From assembly GCA_028023455.1 (NCBI GenBank), contig JAQFVV010006311.1, positions 122,001 to 186,000 of the forward strand: a stretch of 64,000 nt of DNA, read 5' to 3'. This DNA is from Epiperipatus broadwayi. Lineage: Eukaryota > Onychophora > Udeonychophora > Euonychophora > Peripatidae. The notes under the pieces were generated by a model. That model did not search any database and was not told the DNA's origin. It worked only from the letters and a program-made list of their open reading frames with translations. This document shows positions 47,801-59,045 of the stretch, one piece after another. Position numbers and translations under genes: made by a program. Numbering within the stretch: position 1 is the first letter of the stretch; each line of letters begins with the position of its first letter.

Positions 47801-48469
47801 TTTTTTATAAAGAAGCAAAATGCATGTGATAGTTGTATGAGTTCTGAATTTATTTCTGGAGTATTATTTGAGCAATTGAATACACTGGAGCGTTAAAAAT
47901 AATATTATTCATTTATCTTTTTTTTTTAACGAACAATTTAATCAGAAGACAGTTAGGTTAAACATTAAATTTATTTTTAAAAAATCAAACACTTATGATT
48001 ATGAAGTGGAACAAAACGTTTTCCCTAAACACTTATTTCATTAACACACACAAAAAAAATATTCTTGAAAGATTAAGAGTTTTAAAGTACAATTATTCAT
48101 TAACTATTCAGTAAATATTTTAAAAAGTGAAATAAATAATAAATATAAAATTTATTATTTAAAAAAAAATGAAATGTACAGAATTTACTATTACTGTTAA
48201 AACAAAACTAAAAATATTTCTGAAAATAGAAAAAATATATAATTTCCTGTAAATATTACTGAACAATTTATTCAATAAGTATTTAAAATATCAATTAAAT
48301 TAATAAATATCATATTTAATAATAACAAATCATTTGATTCTTCATCTTATACAATATATGATAATTCAAGAGCACTCTAATGTGATCTATAGTAATATTT
48401 ATTATTTAGTTATTACCAGACAAATATTGCATTTATATTCCTATTCCCAGAGTTTTGAATTTGCAGATT
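44815..48469. other. AT-rich intron with homopolymer structures
   Basis: No exon or transposon is recognised. It contains a T13-A12 palindrome (44905-44929), C10-T12 (46179-46200) and G12 (47633-47644). A mildly protein-like frame around 45160-45300 (EWLNSFEISSHLQRLYLKH) has no family match that I know and is broken on both sides. Confidence 0.45.
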
Positions 48470-48616
48470 CCTAGTTTGAATAGTAAAATGGAGTTAAAGG
48501 TAGTTCATAAATGTATAAGTGAATGCCTTCCAGTTTTGAATTACAAGCCTCACTGATAAAGGCAAAAGCCAAAAAACCAGTCTGGAGATAGAAATTTAAA
48601 TGCATTATCATCTGCT
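48470..48616 (+). repeat. Dispersed repeat family R1, copy b
   Basis: This is the better-preserved copy of the 588-725 repeat. It carries CTGATAA (48553-48559), hairpin GGC-AAAA-GCC, AAAAAAC, CA, GTC (48580-48582), then TGGAG, which can pair partly with CCTCA upstream. That is the layout of a type I hammerhead with two core mutations (G8 and G12 to A). Confidence 0.5.
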
Positions 48617-50670
48617 ACTCATTATTTACTTAACCATACCATTATTGATAGTATAAAGAAAAACTATTCTTATTTGATCAAATATAGTATTTTTTAATAA
48701 TAAAGAAAATGCTAATAGCACATTATGAATCAAAATTTTTATCATACAAACCTTTCTGAGAGATTACTAAGTTTTGCAATAATATTTATTTATTTATGAA
48801 ATAATTTACTTACTAAAGTTTTAAAATGTCAATTAAATAGAAACTGTACATTTATTTATTATGAAAAATAAACTTTATTTTGCAAACATCAAAACTTTGA
48901 TTTCCCAGTTGTAAAAAAAATAGTGACAAGCAGTCATTTGTAATGAGGTAACATTTAAAAAATATTGACTGCTTTGAAAACTTTGACATGTATTCTCCAA
49001 TGATTCTGCATCATTTGTAGACATAAATCAATGTTACAGCAATGCAATCATCATTAAAAACAATTGTAAAATTATAGTAAACAACTATTAACTAGAAATG
49101 AAGATATTCAACAAATTAAAAAGATTTTTTCCCCTTAAAATTGACTGTGCTAACAAATATTCTTACATATATTAGCACTCAATAAAGACATTTAATGTTT
49201 GAAAATCCTATTAGATTATGTATAACAACTTACATTGTAGTGGAGTATTAAAACTGTAATATTTGCAAAAATATAAATTGTCTTTAAAAATAACAATTTT
49301 TATTTTTATTGTTTTACTTAGCATACTTACATTTTATTAAATGAATTGTTTAATAACTAAAACAATATTTAACATATGTCTTAATATGAAGAAAGCAAGA
49401 GTAACTAGGCAATAGAATAATAGTCACTCTTGGTAGTTTACCATTGCCAGACATCCTCTTACCATAATTACTAAATACCTTTTCTTAAAAAACCTTTTAG
49501 ATTGTCTTTGATATTTTAACAGTGACAAATCTTTATTCACTGGAGTGAATTGCAAGAGTGGATATGTAAGTTGTTTTATATATACATAAATGTGTTGCTT
49601 TTTATTTTAATTATTATTTTTTAATGGTTAGAACTTTGACAAATTAATAAGTAGAGATAAACATTATTCTAAAATCGTTTTTTAATTTTTTTTTAAAATT
49701 TCTTCAAAGAAAGTTATATTATGGTTTTTTCTTTAAAAGTTGCATAGTACATTCATAGTTTAAAAAGAATTCTGCTTCCTTTAGGATCTCTATAAAATGA
49801 ATTTTTTTTTGTTTTGTTTTTATAGTAAAAGAAGACATCCCTATTTCAGGAATGTTAATTTGGCCTTCATAAAATGAAAATTCAATTAAGGAAGTAAAAG
49901 TTTTGGAAATAAATTTATAAGAAAGCAGGAAGACAATCATATTCTTAAATAGTGATTTTTTGCTTGTTTATACAATCATTAGTCTAGACTGCTGATTAAT
50001 CTTTTAAAAATTTTCTGATTTAAAATTAATCAAAATTTTTCCAACAATATTACAAAAAACAAGTTAAATTATTCCATGATATTGATTAAAGTTAAGATTA
50101 TGACAGAACATTTCTAATCTTGTTAAAATCAAAATACAGTCTATATTATATGCATGTTTTATTTGATATAATCAAAATATCTTTATATTCATTGGATGTT
50201 CAAGTATGTTGTATAAAACTATAAATATCCATTTTTTTTTTTTTTTTTTAAAAAAAAAAAGAGGAAGTGCAAGGCTTTGCTTCAAAACTTCTAGCATTAA
50301 CCCTATAATATATATAAATGTAAGCATTACAGTGGAAACAAATATTTAACTAGTCAAATTATTTCAAACTGCAGTCCATTCCCTATGAGTTATTGATCCA
50401 ATAAAAAATCTATCACTGACTCCTCATTATATATATATATACTTCATGGATAACTTCCATTTCCCAAATAAACCAAGAATTTAAATTCCTGAATATTCTT
50501 ACAAAAACAATAGCTCAATTTTATTTAAAAAGTATAGATGAGAGAACTCAATCTCATCTATATTTCATTGGTTCAATAACTTATGAAAGAATTGTGAGAT
50601 GGTTTGAATAGTTTTATATACATATAATTACTAATTGAAAAAATTGCATTTAAAAATGCTAACAATTTAC
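48617..50670. other. AT-rich intron
   Basis: Nothing recognisable. T18-A11 palindrome at 50232-50260. Confidence 0.45.
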
Positions 50671-50767
50671 CTGCATTGCGTGGCTCTGCCTGCAATTTTC
50701 GACTCGTATCCATAATAAATAAAATATTTATAATAATTGTCACAATCAAAACCAATACTAAAAGAGC
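50671..50767 (-). CDS. POMGNT1: POMGNT1 transmembrane-anchor exon
   Basis: On the minus strand a T-rich tract and AG acceptor precede a 97-bp open segment and a GTAAAT donor. Read in phase 0 it encodes ALLVLVLIVTIIINILFI, an uninterrupted transmembrane helix, then MDTSRKLQAEPRNA, and ends with one extra base (G). That base completes an Asp codon with the first two bases of the exon at 20284, so the junction is phase-compatible across a 30-kb intron. The helix-plus-LDTRR layout matches the type II anchor of POMGNT1 (human ..VTVIVNIKLILDTRR.., from memory). The preceding exon, carrying the cytoplasmic tail and start codon, is not identified within the window. Confidence 0.75.
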
Positions 50768-51373
50768 CTAAAAAAATAATAATAATTATGAATATGTGGA
50801 TATATGAAATATAACTATTATAAAACAAATATATCACTTAATATAAAAGTTTCTTTTACTAATATTTTATTGCTCTCCTTAGTGTAACATATATTATTAA
50901 AGAACATTTACAGATCATTATATATAGTAACATTTAGTTTATAGTATCTACATATACTTATATACTATAAACTGCATTTCTATATCAATGTTGATGGAGA
51001 TATATGTGCACTTAACATTGTGACTTGGATTTCCACAATAACTGCACTCATTATGTAAATTAAGAAATAAAAATTTACTTAACAATTTTTCTAAACTAAG
51101 GAAGCCATAAAATACTACATTTATGTGAGAAAATGAAAATAATTAAATTTAAATCAAAAACAATATTGTGTGCTGAAAATAGATATTCAGTAAGAATAAA
51201 ATCTCAATTCTCAAACTGTAAGAAAGAAAATAACATTTTGTGCAATGTTGTTTATGCTCCTAAAACTACTAAAAAATCAATCACAGAATATGATAAATAT
51301 TTAGTGAAGACTGAAAAAAACATTAAATTTGAAAATAAAGATTGAATAAAAACAATAATGTATCAGAATTAGA
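50768..51373. other. AT-rich intron
   Basis: No exon seen. A frame at 51133-51345 containing CNVVYAPKTTKKS faintly recalls a LINE endonuclease (NVVYAP) but stands alone. Confidence 0.4.
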
Positions 51374-51937
51374 TAGGGTGACCAGACTGATTCGATTATA
51401 AACCAGGACATAACGACCAATCATTTTTATGGCAATGCGCCCTATTTTTTTTTTTTTTATAAAACTCCATTCCTGTGTATTCATCATTGTAAGTACACTT
51501 CTTTGGCATGTTGTCTATTGTTTAGGGTTATTCATATTCCTATTAATTTTATCACTATATAAAATTAATATCAACAAAGAACTAGTACAACTACACTGTA
51601 AAAAAACAGGGGCAAGCACAGTTCAAATTTTAGCCTACAAAAATCCAGCTGTGCATGTTCCAAGGCAAGGTTGGACTCAAAAATGCATCTAGCTTGAGAA
51701 CCCAGCTATATAACATAATAGTAATCTTTGTTTGGTGTTGGAATTTGACTAAAGTTTTTATATTATTGTAGAGACTGAAATGGATAGAGAGGGCCAAGAA
51801 ACTATAATTTTTGCAATGAATTATTTATGCAAGACAAATAATTATGAGTACAATGGTCCCGAAAAGACATTTCAAAACTGTGATATCTAATCAAAAATAG
51901 GGACAAATCCCAAAAAATTGGGATGTCTGGTCACCTA
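51374..51937. mobile_element. TIR element with TAGGGTGACCAGAC ends
   Basis: The left end is TAGGGTGACCAGAC; the right end read inward is TAGGTGACCAGACATCCC. Both are followed internally by sequence related to AC(C)AGGACA / TTTGTCCC. The flanks AATTAG (51369-51373 region) and AAATTAG may be a short duplication, or TA may be the target. About 560 bp with no transposase. Superfamily not assignable. Confidence 0.6.
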
Positions 51938-52439
51938 AAATTAGGAAGGCTTGAGAAAAAAAATCCATTAAAAAAAAGTTGACATTAAGCTGTTTACTGC
52001 TATAAAAAATGGTTGTATACATTCAGAAATTATTATGACATTAAAAACATCAATTTTCAGCAAAGATTTGCATCTGCTAATAGCAAGACTGCTGTCTGAG
52101 TTTCAATGAAATAAAAAAAAAAATAGATTGAAAAGAAAAAAACTCTTCAATTACGATAAAACTGTGTTGTTCTGGATGATGTCAAATCAAACTTACATTC
52201 ACAAATAAATATGATAAGCAAAAAGCTTTAATTCATCGAATGATTTCATTAATTTTGACACTATATAAGAATGCTGTAAGTCATTTGACCAAGCCAGGAG
52301 ACATTTACCATCCTAAGATACGCTGTCCTACCAAGAACAATAAAAATTATTTACTTATATTGTGGTAATACAATTTAAAAAGCCTGCATCACAGCTATTG
52401 TTTCACTGGACTAGTCCCTCACCTATTTAATCCTTAGAA

Positions 52440-52660
52440 GTTAAAAAATATCTGACAGAAATAGTTGGAATTCAAAGTCCTACTAATACTAGAAAATCCA
52501 ACTGAATCATTCTGCATTTGCTATGAAGATAAAAATGTCAATGTTGTATTTATATCTCAAGATTTTGACCAAGATATACTCTCAATTAGTATCCAATTCG
52601 ATATAAAATCCCAGCTTAGGGGTTCAATTAATGGAATACATTGGAGCTGCAATTAATTAT
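52440..52660 (+). pseudogene. Tigger/jerky-type transposase fragment (catalytic region)
   Basis: The translation FKVLLILENPTES...YEDKNVNVVFISQDFDQDILSISIQFDIKSQLRGSI follows the DDE block of pogo/Tigger/JRK proteins (LLLDNAP.H..., NV.V.FLPPNTT..IQP.DQG.I..FK..Y.R). The catalytic Asp of LLDN is Glu here and several signature residues are lost, so it is inactive. It lies just right of the 51374-51937 TIR element; whether the two belong together is unknown. Confidence 0.5.
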
Positions 52661-53471
52661 ATAACTTCAATTATATTCAAAAAAAATGTAAACAAAAATA
52701 TAAATAAATAAAACAAAAAAAAAGCAAATTTTATGATAATCAGTCATTTTTCCTTCTCAGGACAGTATATGTGATTATATAATGTAAATAAAATTTCATT
52801 TTATACTGAAAACATATTGTATTCATTCTTTATTATCCTTTCCAAATTCAATGTTCTGTATTTTGTATAATAAAATATTTTCTGAGTACAATGTTAAAAA
52901 TGTTGTAAAATTTTAAAACTGATTTAAAAGCATCAAAATAGTTAGAAATAATAATTTCTTGATAACAAGCCATTATTGTCTTTCTAAAAGAAAAAAAGTT
53001 ATTGAAATAAGTTTGTTTTTTCTCATTCTTGTTGCTTCAGTAAATGCATGAATAAACACACATACAGTAAACTATGTAAAGATGCCTTCTCAATTTATTA
53101 TTAATAACTATATTATTATTTTTAGAATTTCGATTACACTATAATCTTGATTTATATGTATAATATACATATAAAAAAGATCCATGTTACATATATGTAC
53201 ATATTAAAAAGTGCTGTTCACTTGAAGTTCAATAAACAATACATATTCTAATCAATCTTTAATGCAAAACATAAACTACATTATATATGTTTGAAAGCAA
53301 GAGGAGTTTGGAACAAAATATAGCGTAATCCATGGCTCCACAATACTGGAAAACAATTACCATTGGAAATATAAATAACAAAACTGCATATGCATGTTGG
53401 AGGACTATATAGAATGAGTTCATAAATGACTAAAGATTTTAAATTTATGGAAAACTTTAAAAAAAACACAC
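52661..53471. other. AT-rich intron
   Basis: Nothing recognisable. Confidence 0.45.
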
Positions 53472-53961
53472 ACTTAAATAAGACTAAAATCTTAGTACAT
53501 GTGCCTTGGGTGCTTAATTAATTAAGCACTCAAGGCGCATGATGCATGTACTAAGGTTTTAGCCTTATTTAAGTATTACGTGCTGACATTGCGCTTAATA
53601 AGAATTAATATTTACAACTTTAAATTGATTCAAAATATTTTTCTAAATTTAAGATTTGACTATTAACTCGTAAATCGAAAAATTTTGTGATCGTTAATGC
53701 TTAACAGAAATAGTGGACTTAATCAATGAAGAGTTTATTAGCTTCATGCTTTCAAATCACAATGCTTTATATTTGCCTATATATATAGAAAAATAGATTG
53801 AAGATAAGAGTTGGCCGCTTTTATCTTTATAAAGTCGAATCTTGCATTTAGATTTGTAGATGTCTCTCTTGTAATAAATTAAGCACTCAAGGTGCATGTA
53901 TTAAGATTTTAGCCTTATTTAAGTATTATGTGCTGACATTGTGCTTAATAAGAATTAATAT
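53472..53961. repeat. Palindrome followed by a direct repeat pair
   Basis: A palindrome occupies 53472-53574 (arms of about 48 and 55 bp, centre TTAATTAATTAA). Its right arm plus 40 bp (53519-53611) recurs as a direct repeat at 53878-53961 (shared ATTAAGCACTCAAGG, AGCCTTATTTAAGTATTA, GTGCTGACATTG). The 266 bp between the direct copies resembles part of the 22-kb array unit. Confidence 0.85.
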
Positions 53962-54980
53962 CTAATACACTATGTACAATGTTTTATTTAATTATTTATG
54001 AGTTTTAATTACCAGCAATTTTCTTCAAAATTAAAAAAACACAACAATTATATTGAAATACTTTTTATTAACATAAATATACAATAATTTGTGCACATAC
54101 ATATATATTTATCATTTATTAATATTTTAAATTTATATTATATATACTTAATAATGTCCATAAATTAAAAACTAAAAATATTTAATATGTATGTAAAAAC
54201 ATAAAAATCCATCTAGAAACACTAAATGTCATACTCAACATATAATTTATTATATTATTAAAACATTTAGTATTTTAACTTGTGCTATTTCAATTCATGA
54301 TGTTTTAATTACCAATAATATCATTTTTAAAATCTAAGGTGATTTGTAATATTAAAATCATGCATACAATTACCAAAGTATTACAATCCCTGCAAAAATA
54401 TTTTGATGAAATATAAGGAAATAGAAAATAAATTCCTAGAACAATGTTTTCAAAACATATTCAAATAAAATAAAAAATCTCTAATTTCATCCCCTTTGAT
54501 ATTGTTCCATATTCTGTAGAGAGGGGAAAAACTTATATTTGCATCATTCAGTATTTCATGAATATCCAAGTAGATAATTCTTCTAACATATAAACAGGAT
54601 AATCACTTAACACAATATTGCAATTCCATTCACTCACCTCACTTCATTTCATCACACAGACAGCATATATATTTCGAAAATTTCATCATTAATTTTAACA
54701 TAAAAGGAATAAAGAAAGACATAGTGTTTTCATTTTTTTATTTTTGAGACAAAAAATAATTTGTTTCTCTCTCAATTTATTAGTGTCCTGTTTTTCAATA
54801 ACTATCTTAATGTAGTAGTTAAAGAAAATTATAAACATTATGTATATTTTTTTAATTATATTATATCATAATTATATATATATGTAAAAAACATATGCTA
54901 TACATATTATATATATAATCAAAATTACCCCAAATTCAAACTTAACCAGACTAGTCAAAAAATATAAACTTTAAAACACA
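53962..54980. other. AT-rich intron
   Basis: Nothing recognisable beyond TA-rich runs. Confidence 0.45.
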
Positions 54981-55250
54981 ATAATGGTTTCACTGCTACA
55001 AGCAGACTTATCAAATGAACTACAAAATTACATACATATTTAAACTAATTACTCACAATTCCACTTACATTCCATACACACTTAATATTAAAAGAACTTT
55101 TAAATAAGTTAATTGCTTCAGATTTAAAAGTTCTTTTAATATGAAGCATATATGGAATCTAAGTGGAATTGTGTGTAATGTTTAATCTAATTATGTTATT
55201 TTGTAGTTCTTTACACTTGAAAAGTCTGCTTGTAGCAGTGAAACTATTGA
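54981..55250. mobile_element. Long-arm hairpin (foldback MITE)
   Basis: Left arm 54981-55105 and right arm 55122-55250 are reverse complements with scattered mismatches and small gaps (shared GTTTCACTGCTACAAGCAGA, ACTACAAAAT, AATTCCACTTA, AAAAGAACTTTTAAAT), with a 16-bp loop. No coding capacity; target duplication not evident. Confidence 0.85.
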
Positions 55251-55944
55251 TGATGTTAAAGGATAAATATAGCAACACTTGTGATGTTATATGAGGTATA
55301 ATATCAGTAAGTCTTGTGTAATTTATATGACACTGTCCATTTCTTCTTTCATGGGATTATAGAGACATTATGCAGGCTAGTTTAGCAAACTTCAGCATCA
55401 GTTTCTGGATCTGACTGAATTGTTTTTGCTGGTGTAGTTTTTTGGTTATCTAGCCATATATAGTAGATAGATTTCTTATAAATAGAATTTTATCATACTG
55501 ACTGTTATAATTTGAGTATTGAAAAATAATTTTAAAAACAGTCAACAAAATGTGGCTATTTCAAATTACATTGGAAAAAGGTTTAATTGGTGCAATTGTT
55601 TCATTAGTCAACATGGATCCCTGCAACATTGCTTCAAAAATAGATGTGCCTGAAATGCAAAGCAATATGGAATGAAATGCTAGACTCCTGGAATTAAAAA
55701 TTATAATGCCTAGTTACTTGTTTTAGGTCTATTTGTACCTATTTGATGTTCAAACAAACATGTTTTCAAATAACATATACATCACCAGCTAGGAAAACTG
55801 TGACCTTTGTGTCATTACAATATTTTTTTTAAAAAAACACCCTCCTTACTCACTTCAAAACATGTTGTGGATATAAATTTTACATACATTATATCATGAC
55901 TTTATATATAAATAAGTGATATAAAAGAAGAAGAGAAAAACGTT
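55251..55944. other. AT-rich intron
   Basis: No exon or known repeat. Confidence 0.45.
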
Positions 55945-56090
55945 TTTATCTTCTTGTCTGAAGGTTTGTAATGATGGTATATTATAAGATGTGATATGTT
56001 GGACTATTTCCATCATTTATGAGTGAATGTTGAATGTATAGAAAATTTTAAACTTTATTTAAACTTTTCAAATACAAACAACATGTTAAT
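55945..56090. repeat. AT-rich block shared with the 20.7-kb SINE
   Basis: GGACTATTTCCATCATTTATGAGTG...AAATTTTAAACTTTATTTAAACTTTTCAAATA aligns with 20760-20850. Relative to the adjacent tRNA-like head it is in the opposite orientation to that found at 20.7 kb. Confidence 0.6.
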
Positions 56091-56094
56091 AATA

Positions 56095-56260
56095 ACAGAA
56101 TAGCTCAGTTGGTAGAGTGTTTGCCTTAAATTAGATATACAAGAATCTAAAGGTGCGAGTTCAACTTCTAAGTGAATATTGTCACTGTGCATATAGGCCA
56201 TCAACACCTGAAGAAGAGTGGAGAATAATACTACTCGAAACATTGTGTAATTACTAACCT
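56095..56260 (+). mobile_element. tRNA-headed SINE (family S2) with hammerhead-like tail
   Basis: The head GAATAGCTCAGTTGGTAGAG (56098-56117) is a near-consensus tRNA D-arm and A box; the B-box region GGTGCGAGTTCAACTTC (56152-56168) is near consensus. The body continues through CATATAGGCCATCAACAC to a hammerhead-like fold at 56208-56250. A related degenerate copy lies inverted at 20716-21000. Confidence 0.75.
56200..56255 (+). ncRNA. Hammerhead ribozyme-like motif in SINE tail
   Basis: CTGAAGA (56208-56214) is a valid CUGANGA core. Stem II is GAGTGG...CTACTC (six pairs including one G-U, 9-base loop, one extra A before it). GAAA at 56237-56240 is intact. Stem III is ACA-TTG-TGT followed by A, giving a GUA cleavage site. 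Stem I pairing between ATCAACAC and ATTACTAAC is poor, so the motif may be inactive or act with tertiary contacts. Confidence 0.5.
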
Positions 56261-58808
56261 TATCTTCTCTCTTTATTTATATTTCATAACATAGGGAGAA
56301 TGAAAAATCACTGCCACACTTTAGTTATAGCTTAATAATTTTCTTATTTTTGTTAATTCAAAAATTTTTATTTTAATATTATATTTAGCTTTGCCATTCA
56401 GTTTTACTATGAAATCTGAAAAATTTATTTAAAACTCAGTTCATGAAAAGCAAACTAGAAAAGATTCAAATTTAGATTTTTAGAAACTATGCAATTCAAA
56501 ATTCTTTTGCATATAAAAAGCATTTTTCCTTCTTCCTTTACAATGTAATTCATCATTATGTTTCTCACATATTACAAAATAAATTTATAAAGTATAACCA
56601 AATGCATAAACTAACTTTTATTTAAATTTTCAGGCAGTTTGCTCAAATGACACATGTATATATGCATACACGCAAGCAAATGGCAGTTTGAATATTTTAT
56701 TAGTTAGCTCATGAATTTTTATTAAACACATTTTTTTCTCTCTCTGCAGCGTTGTAGTATAATCAATCTGGACTGTATCAGATTTGTTATAGCTACAAAA
56801 TATATAAACAGTCTTGTAATAATTCTATAATCTGATTATTGAATTAGGCTATATTGCTTTTTAATTTCATTTTATAAATTTATGTTTGTAAACTGTTAAA
56901 ACAAAATGTACTAACTCGTTTATAATTATCATATATATATATAAGATTAAACAAACATTATTTGTAGTTCTCATCAAGCAGATTATCGAGCAATTATTAA
57001 ATAATTATTTATTTTCTTTCATTTCTATACTTGTAAGTACATCAATAATCTGAAATCCCCATCCCAGAACTTTTTTGGATGTGTGATTTTTTTTTTTTAA
57101 TTTCAAAAATAGATTTTTTATCCTTCATTGTAAATCCAAACTCTGCTAAAATAAAATAAAAAATAGACAGCTCATTGAAATTAGACTTAAAAGAACATTC
57201 AGTTAATATCTATACATTAGTATAGGTATTTAATAATATTTTTTATTATTCTTTTGTTTGTAAATCTGTATACAAAATAATTTATTTATTGTAAAATATT
57301 AAACATCAGTTTTGAAATTTTGTTTTGATAATAGAAGTTTTTGAACAATAAGAATTCAGATTAATGGTGTTCAGTCTGTATTTATAAATTTGTTTTTGTA
57401 AAATTATTTGGGTTTATGCCTTAATTAAAATTAATTTGTAATTAATGTTCCTCTTTGTAAATTTTAAGGTAGCATATAACTAAACCAAAAACAATATTTA
57501 TTTTTCATAAATAGTTTTGAAGAATATACAGAAGAAAAATTACTAAATCAGTTAGAATTGAGAATCATAAATGTCAGAATTGAGAGTTTTCTACATTTAT
57601 TAATTGAAGAATTTTTAGAGCTGAAAAAAGAAGCAAGCAATCATTGCAAGGCTGTATAAATGAGCTCTGCCTTTATATGCTCTTGTCATATACATTAGAT
57701 AAGTGATGGCTAAAACAATCTCTTGTATCATTTGTGAACATTATTTTTCTGCTTATCATCAAGAGAATTACTCATTTTTCCAGATTATTTTAAATAGGAA
57801 AAAAACATTCATTTCTCCAATTATTTTAAATAGGAAACTTTTTACAAACTTATATAATGAATCATTAGACAAGAAGAAATTATATTTGCTGTTAAAATTC
57901 TGAATATCCCAAGCACAATTTCACATTTATAGCTAAATGACCATTGTTGATAAACTAAATCAACATAAGGTAGAAACTAGAAGGAGGAAAAACCCAATAT
58001 TATAAACCAATATATCCCTTGATATTCAAGTTTAAAAGTTTGAACTGATCAATATAAATGATAAATCATTAAGTCTGCTTATCTTCTATTAAATAATTTA
58101 TTTAATATACGTTATAAAATTTTCATTGTTTAGAATCTTGGGTAGTAAATCGATAGAAACTCCCACCTCCTGTGATTTGCTGCTGTTGTTAATCTCTGAG
58201 TAATATAAGTACTTTTTATTACATTTCCTTTAATAATTCTGTTATAAATGTTTTTCTATTTATCCAAATATCATTTGAGTAACTAGTATGTTTAATTTTG
58301 CACTGATAAAAGTTAAGCTGATTAAATCAAAATTATTATTTGGATCTGTGTCTTGTGACAATATTTTGATAATTCCATTCTCTAATTAAAAAATAGGTAC
58401 AATTTTTATTTTATATTGTTAAGACAAACTGAAAATAGACAACTTATGGTTCAATTACTGTTATTTTGTTAATTAATTAATTAAATATTATTTTAATCAT
58501 AGATTTTCTTTTGTTCTTTTGTCTCCAAAATAATTGATTATACAAATTATCATTGTAATAGCACAATCCTGTAATAAACTTAGATTGGGATATTGTTTAC
58601 GATATCACCACATGGAATTCTATTGCTATAACATCTTATAAAATGAATACTATTTCTATGTTATAAAATAAAACTGGTGATAATAATTATAAAGCAACTA
58701 ACTAAGTTATCAGACTTCCATATTTAGAGGTACTAATCCACTATTTCCATTATATAAATTAGCAACCCAATGTGAATTCCAATAGTAAGAGTTATTTAGT
58801 TTTCATAC
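56261..58808. other. AT-rich intron
   Basis: No exon recognised. A short tandem duplication (TCTCCAATTATTTTAAATAGG-like, two copies) lies at about 57773-57838. Confidence 0.45.
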
Positions 58809-59045
58809 ATATTTCTATTATATGAAAATGGCTTTATATGGGTCATAATTAACTATTGCATTCTATCTACATAATTTCATTACTATAGATATAAATTGTT
58901 TCAATTTTTTTTTCAAAAAAATATTTTTATTAAAAAATAAATTCACCAATTTTTTATTATATTCTATTATATGAAAATGGTTTGAATTTGGGTTATAATT
59001 AACTAATGTATTTCATCCGTATAATTTTCATTACTATAATGTAAT
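58809..59045. repeat. Diverged direct duplication of about 85 bp
   Basis: 58809-58893 and 58962-59045 share TCTATTATATGAAAATGG, TATAATTAACTA.TG, TTCATTACTATA. Spacing of about 153 bp. Confidence 0.75.

Noticed and set aside
51133-51345. 70-residue frame with NVVYAPKTTKKS, recalling a LINE endonuclease motif
   Set aside because: Only one short motif is present, no other endonuclease block is found nearby, and such a match is plausible by chance in AT-rich sequence.
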